Part shown: in pieces, positions 61,181 through 64,000 of the stretch
Layout of the letters: every line of letters starts with the position of its first letter
How positions within the stretch are numbered: position 1 is the stretch's first letter
NCBI RefSeq assembly: GCF_002831585.1
Contig: NZ_CP025113.1
Location: 5,843,001 to 5,907,000, forward strand
Direction of reading: 5' to 3'
Source: Bradyrhizobium sp. SK17
GTDB lineage: Bacteria > Pseudomonadota > Alphaproteobacteria > Rhizobiales > Xanthobacteraceae
Length of the DNA stretch: 64,000 bases
Translations under genes and position numbers: made by a program
The notes under the pieces: model-generated
Databases searched by the model: none
Seen by the model: only the letters and a program-made list of their open reading frames with translations
Told to the model about the DNA's origin: nothing

Positions 61181-61954
61181 ATGTCTGCTCGCCGTCAATC
61201 GACGAGCCGTCGGAGTGCGCATGGGCGGTCTCATTCCGCCCGGCGCATGGCTCTCCTTCTCCTTTCCGGCCTTTCCCTCGCGAGCGTCATGCCGGTGGTC
61301 ACGATGGCGCAGGACACGCCCGTTGCGCGACCATCGCCGCGCGATCGCTACGCCGATCACATCGAAGAGGCATCGCGGCGCTTTGGCGTTCCGATCGCAT
61401 GGATCAGGGCGGTGATGCGCGCCGAAAGCGCCGGGGAGCCGCGCGCGCTGTCCTCCGCCGGCGCGATGGGCCTGATGCAGATCATGCCCGCGACCTGGGC
61501 CGATTTGCGCGAGCGGCACGGCCTCGGCCGCGACCCCTACGACCCGCGCGACAACATCCTCGCGGGCACGGCCTATCTTCGCGAGCTGCACAATCGCTAT
61601 GGCTCGCCAGGATTTCTGGCGGCCTACAACGCCGGGCCCGGACGCTACGAAGAGTCGCTTGCCGGCCGCCCGCTGCCGGCGGAGACGCGCGCCTATGTCG
61701 CCTTGCTCGCGCCGTTCATCGATGGTTCTGCCGGCGAGAATCCGACCGCTGTCGCGGCGATCGACCGAGCGGCCTGGACACGCGCGCCGTTGTTCATCGT
61801 GCAGTCCGGGCGCACGCCAGCCGCCGCTCCCGTGCCGGCCGAACGACCTGCGGATGACGCTCCGGCCGCGACCGCCGTGCGCGATGTTTCCGCCATCGTG
61901 CCGCAGTCGAACGGACTGTTCGTGGCGCGGACTGCCGCCGGAGAGCCGCGATGA
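61181..61954 (+). CDS. Lytic transglycosylase (VirB1-like)
   Basis: Peptidoglycan-cleaving protein of 257 residues that opens the wall for the transfer channel. Residues 1-44 form an arginine-rich start plus signal peptide (MALLLLSGLSLASVMPVV). The SLT domain covers about 55-170 with catalytic E82 in RAESAGEP, then GAMGLMQIMPATW and AAYNAGPGRY. The C-terminal 80 residues are Pro/Ala-rich. It is 3 nt after the second DUF736 gene. Confidence 0.9.
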   Translation: MSARRQSTSRRSAHGRSHSARRMALLLLSGLSLASVMPVVTMAQDTPVARPSPRDRYADHIEEASRRFGVPIAWIRAVMRAESAGEPRALSSAGAMGLMQIMPATWADLRERHGLGRDPYDPRDNILAGTAYLRELHNRYGSPGFLAAYNAGPGRYEESLAGRPLPAETRAYVALLAPFIDGSAGENPTAVAAIDRAAWTRAPLFIVQSGRTPAAAPVPAERPADDAPAATAVRDVSAIVPQSNGLFVARTAAGEPR

Positions 61955-61980
61955 TGGCAGACAGCGGCTTTCGCAGAAAA

Positions 61981-62174
61981 TCGCACCTCAGCGTGTCCAA
62001 GAGAGCGCGGAGGTGGGAGGCAGGCACCGCAACCGGACGATTGCCGCCGTATTTGGCGAGGACTTGGCGTTGCTTCCGACCAGCGCGGATGCTGCACCCG
62101 ATGAGAAATCTTGCGCTGCGGACGTCAGCGGCGCGACCCTCGCTCCGGTCAAACGGAAGCGAAGGAGTCGTGTG
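61981..62174 (+). ncRNA. Possible bridge-RNA region of the IS110 element
   Basis: IS110-group elements carry a non-coding region between left end and transposase that encodes the guide (bridge) RNA for target choice. This 194-nt gap has the right size and place and holds no gene. No structure has been computed. Confidence 0.35.
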
Positions 62175-63263
62175 ATGGAATACTTTACCGGCCTCGATGT
62201 CTCGGTCGACGAAACCGCGATCTGTGTCGTTGGCGATGACGGCAAAGTGGCGTTCGAAACCGCCGTCGAAACCGATCCGGCTGCAATCGCGGAAGCGCTG
62301 CGGCCGTACGCGGATCGCATGCGCCGCGTCGGCCACGAGGCCGGATCGCTGTCGCCGTGGCTGCACACCGAGCTGCTGGCCGAAGGTGTTCCAGCGGTCT
62401 GCCTCGAAACCCGTCATGTGCGCGCGGCCCTGTCGGCGCAGCGCAACAAGACGGACGCCAATGATGCACTCGGCATCGCACATATCATGCGCACCGGCTG
62501 GTTCCGCCAGGCGCACATCAAGACGGATGGCTGCTATCGGATCAGGCTGCTGCTCGTTCAGCGCCGCAATCTGAAGCGCAAGTTCCTCGACCTTGAAAAT
62601 GCGATCCGCCACTCGCTGAAGGTGTTCGGGATCCGGCTTGGCAAGGTCGGCCGCGGCGCCATGGAGAAGTCCGTGCGCGAGGCCGTCGCGGGCGACGCGA
62701 TGACCGCTGGTCTGATGGACTGCATGCTTCGCGCACGCGCCGCGCTGTGGGCTGAGTATCTGACGCTGCACAAGCTCGTCGTGCAGCTCGCCATGCGCGA
62801 CGAACTCTGCCGGCGCTTCATGGCGATCCCGGGCGTCGGTCCGGTGACGGCGCTGAGCTTCAGCAGTGCGATCGACGACCCGCAGCGCTTCCGTCGATCG
62901 CGCAACGTGGCGGCCTACTTCGGGTTGACGGCGAAGCGGTGGCAGTCGGGCACGTCGATCGATGTGCAGGGACGGATCAGCAAGGCTGGCGATCCCGATG
63001 TGCGTCGCGCGCTCTACGAGGCGGCGTCGGCGATGCTCACCCGGTTCAAGGGCAGCGACATGATCAAGACCTGGGGCCTGAAGCTCGCGAAGACCAAGTG
63101 TCACGCGAAAGCGCGTGTCGCCGTTGCCCGCAAGCTCGCCGTCGTCATGCACGCGATGTGGCGCGACGGCACCTTCTATGTCGGCGATCCGAACGCGTCG
63201 GCGGACGATATCGACACCATGAACGCAGCGAAACGGCGGCGGCTAAGCCGCGCGAACTCATGA
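62175..63263 (+). CDS. IS110-family transposase
   Basis: Recombinase of 362 residues. The N-terminal RuvC-like DEDD residues are D8 (GLDVS), E55 (VGHEAG), D94 and D97 (NKTDANDA). The C-terminal Tnp domain has IPGVGPVTALSFSSAI followed by AAYFGLTAKRWQSG, which holds the catalytic Ser region. AAGGAG lies about 10 nt before the ATG. Apparently intact. Confidence 0.93.
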   Translation: MEYFTGLDVSVDETAICVVGDDGKVAFETAVETDPAAIAEALRPYADRMRRVGHEAGSLSPWLHTELLAEGVPAVCLETRHVRAALSAQRNKTDANDALGIAHIMRTGWFRQAHIKTDGCYRIRLLLVQRRNLKRKFLDLENAIRHSLKVFGIRLGKVGRGAMEKSVREAVAGDAMTAGLMDCMLRARAALWAEYLTLHKLVVQLAMRDELCRRFMAIPGVGPVTALSFSSAIDDPQRFRRSRNVAAYFGLTAKRWQSGTSIDVQGRISKAGDPDVRRALYEAASAMLTRFKGSDMIKTWGLKLAKTKCHAKARVAVARKLAVVMHAMWRDGTFYVGDPNASADDIDTMNAAKRRRLSRANS

Positions 63264-63649
63264 CAGACACGGCCATATCGACAGCCGGTTGACGGCTCAC
63301 GAGCTCAAGGAGGTCCGCGCAAGCGGCAAAGGAATGATACAGACCAAGGAAACGGGAAGCACGATATCTTGCCTGTGGCCGCGCACAGCGGACCACGCGC
63401 GATTGCCTGTGAAGTTGCCCCGTAAATCCGATAGCGACATGTGCCGCGACGGTTCGCGCGCCGCCCAAATGCGGATCGAACACGCCGTCGATGAGCCCGG
63501 AGGACTGCACGGCGTATCAAACCTCAACCACTTCGCAGACGTTCAAGAGCCCACGTCGAATAGTGCCCGATTACTTGCTATGAAGGAGAGATGGAGATGG
63601 CGAAATCTTGCAGAAAACGGGAGCCAAATAGGACGGCAGGATAAAAGGC
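63264..63649. other. Right non-coding part of the IS110 element and flank
   Basis: About 385 nt without a supported gene. It comprises the right end of the IS110 element up to the second GCAGAAAA at 63610-63617 and then about 30 nt of element backbone. Confidence 0.45.
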
Positions 63650-63734
63650 CGCGAGGTGCGGCTTCGGTCGGTTGTGGTTTTTCAAGGAGTTATGAGGCGA
63701 TTTCGCGAGGTGCGGGATTCTCGCACACCTCGCG
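63650..63734. other. Candidate oriT upstream of the relaxase gene
   Basis: CGCGAGGTGCGG occurs twice (63650-63661 and 63704-63715). The second copy pairs with CACCTCGCG (63726-63734), giving a 9-bp perfect stem extendable through CGC/GCG pairs. Position directly before the relaxase start is where oriT lies in related ICEs. Confidence 0.5.
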
Positions 63735-63791
63735 GCAATGCCGATTTCTCATAGGTTTCCGTCCCTTGGCGCGATGTGCGGGGCATCGGCC

Positions 63792-64000
63792 ATGACCGGC
63801 GACAGTGATTTCCGCATCCGGCCTGGCCGCATCCGCTCGACGCGCGCGCAGGCGGCGCGTCCCTTCATCGCGCAGGCTCTGGCGGCGGCGAAGAAGGCCG
63901 GGGCCGGCGTCTCGCGATCCGGCCGCATCGTGCCTGGCAATCGCTCGCGCTTCGGGCGCGGCCAGCGCGCAAGCATCCAGGCGAACCGTCTGCTCACCGC
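63792..64000 (+). CDS. rlxS: Relaxase/mobilisation nuclease, N-terminal part
   Basis: The reading frame continues past the window edge. The 69 visible codons begin MTGDSDFRIRPGRIRSTRAQ and continue with RPFIAQALAAAKKAGAG and GRGQRASIQANR, the N-terminal signature of the large VirD2-like relaxases with DUF3363 found in Rhizobiales ICEs (RlxS). It would nick oriT and pilot the strand to the recipient. Catalytic motifs lie beyond the window. Confidence 0.78.
   Translation, partial: MTGDSDFRIRPGRIRSTRAQAARPFIAQALAAAKKAGAGVSRSGRIVPGNRSRFGRGQRASIQANRLLT

Larger units (their letters stand above)
61981..63617 (+). mobile_element. IS110-family insertion sequence
   Basis: The element is defined by a transposase gene with about 195 nt on its left and about 355 nt on its right, flanked by an 8-nt direct repeat GCAGAAAA (61973-61980 and 63610-63617). 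There are no terminal inverted repeats, as usual for IS110. It lies between the transglycosylase gene and the oriT/relaxase region. Exact ends are inferred from the direct repeat. Confidence 0.65.

Noticed and set aside
1..64000. CRISPR arrays, tRNA and rRNA genes
   Set aside because: No regularly spaced repeats, no tRNA cloverleaf at the candidate boundary and no rRNA sequence were recognised by reading.

Overview
The window looks like a chromosome segment of a GC-rich alphaproteobacterium of the Bradyrhizobium type. The pointers are the order pyrB-pyrC-plsY-amidase-dprA, an Irr-like Fur-family regulator with an HHH motif, and several dispersed palindromic intergenic repeats of a kind common in Bradyrhizobium. 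This assignment rests on recognition, not on a database search.

Positions 1 to about 21.4 kb are ordinary chromosome. A minus-strand oxidative-stress cluster (Irr-like regulator, AhpC-type peroxiredoxin, helical protein, Fe-superoxide dismutase, D-Ala-D-Ala dipeptidase) comes first. It is followed by pyrB/pyrC, plsY, an amidase, dprA, a divergent HxlR-azoR pair, a DUF899 gene, a MarR-EamA pair, a TPR/glycosyltransferase protein, a MarR-GNAT fusion that looks leaderless, a deformylase-like protein lacking metal ligands, a serine hydrolase, a VOC protein, 1 kb of repeats, and a divergent monooxygenase-TetR pair around a perfect operator.

At about 21.49 kb a 15-bp sequence matching the expected 3' end of guaA (Ile-Glu-Trp-Glu-stop) marks a candidate attachment site. 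From there to the right edge the DNA resembles an integrative and conjugative element (ICE) of the ICEMlSymR7A type. No integrase and no far end lie in the window.

The first part of the element (21.8-38.0 kb) is a defence island. It holds an Mrr-like nuclease, a complete qatABCD operon, and a second co-oriented set: hipB, hipA, a PD-(D/E)XK candidate, an SMC/RloC-like ATPase with a zinc-hook CxxC and a HEPN-like motif, an unknown protein, and an RNxxxH HEPN protein. Two nucleases run convergently on the minus strand. The qat operon and the hipB set are preceded by the same inverted-repeat element with identical 15-nt spacing, which suggests that the HipB-like protein controls both.

The second part (38.3-64 kb) is the conjugative backbone. 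It contains ardC, an IS21-family insertion, a large ParB-like protein, small accessory genes, a 1440-residue methyltransferase/Strawberry-notch helicase, a Toprim protein, DUF2493 and DUF736 proteins, and a QseC/QseM/FseA/RdfS-like regulatory switch. These are followed by repA with an embedded iteron origin, parA and a small partner, DUF2840, traF, a lytic transglycosylase, an IS110 insertion, an oriT-like dyad and the start of the relaxase gene. No rRNA, tRNA or CRISPR array was seen.
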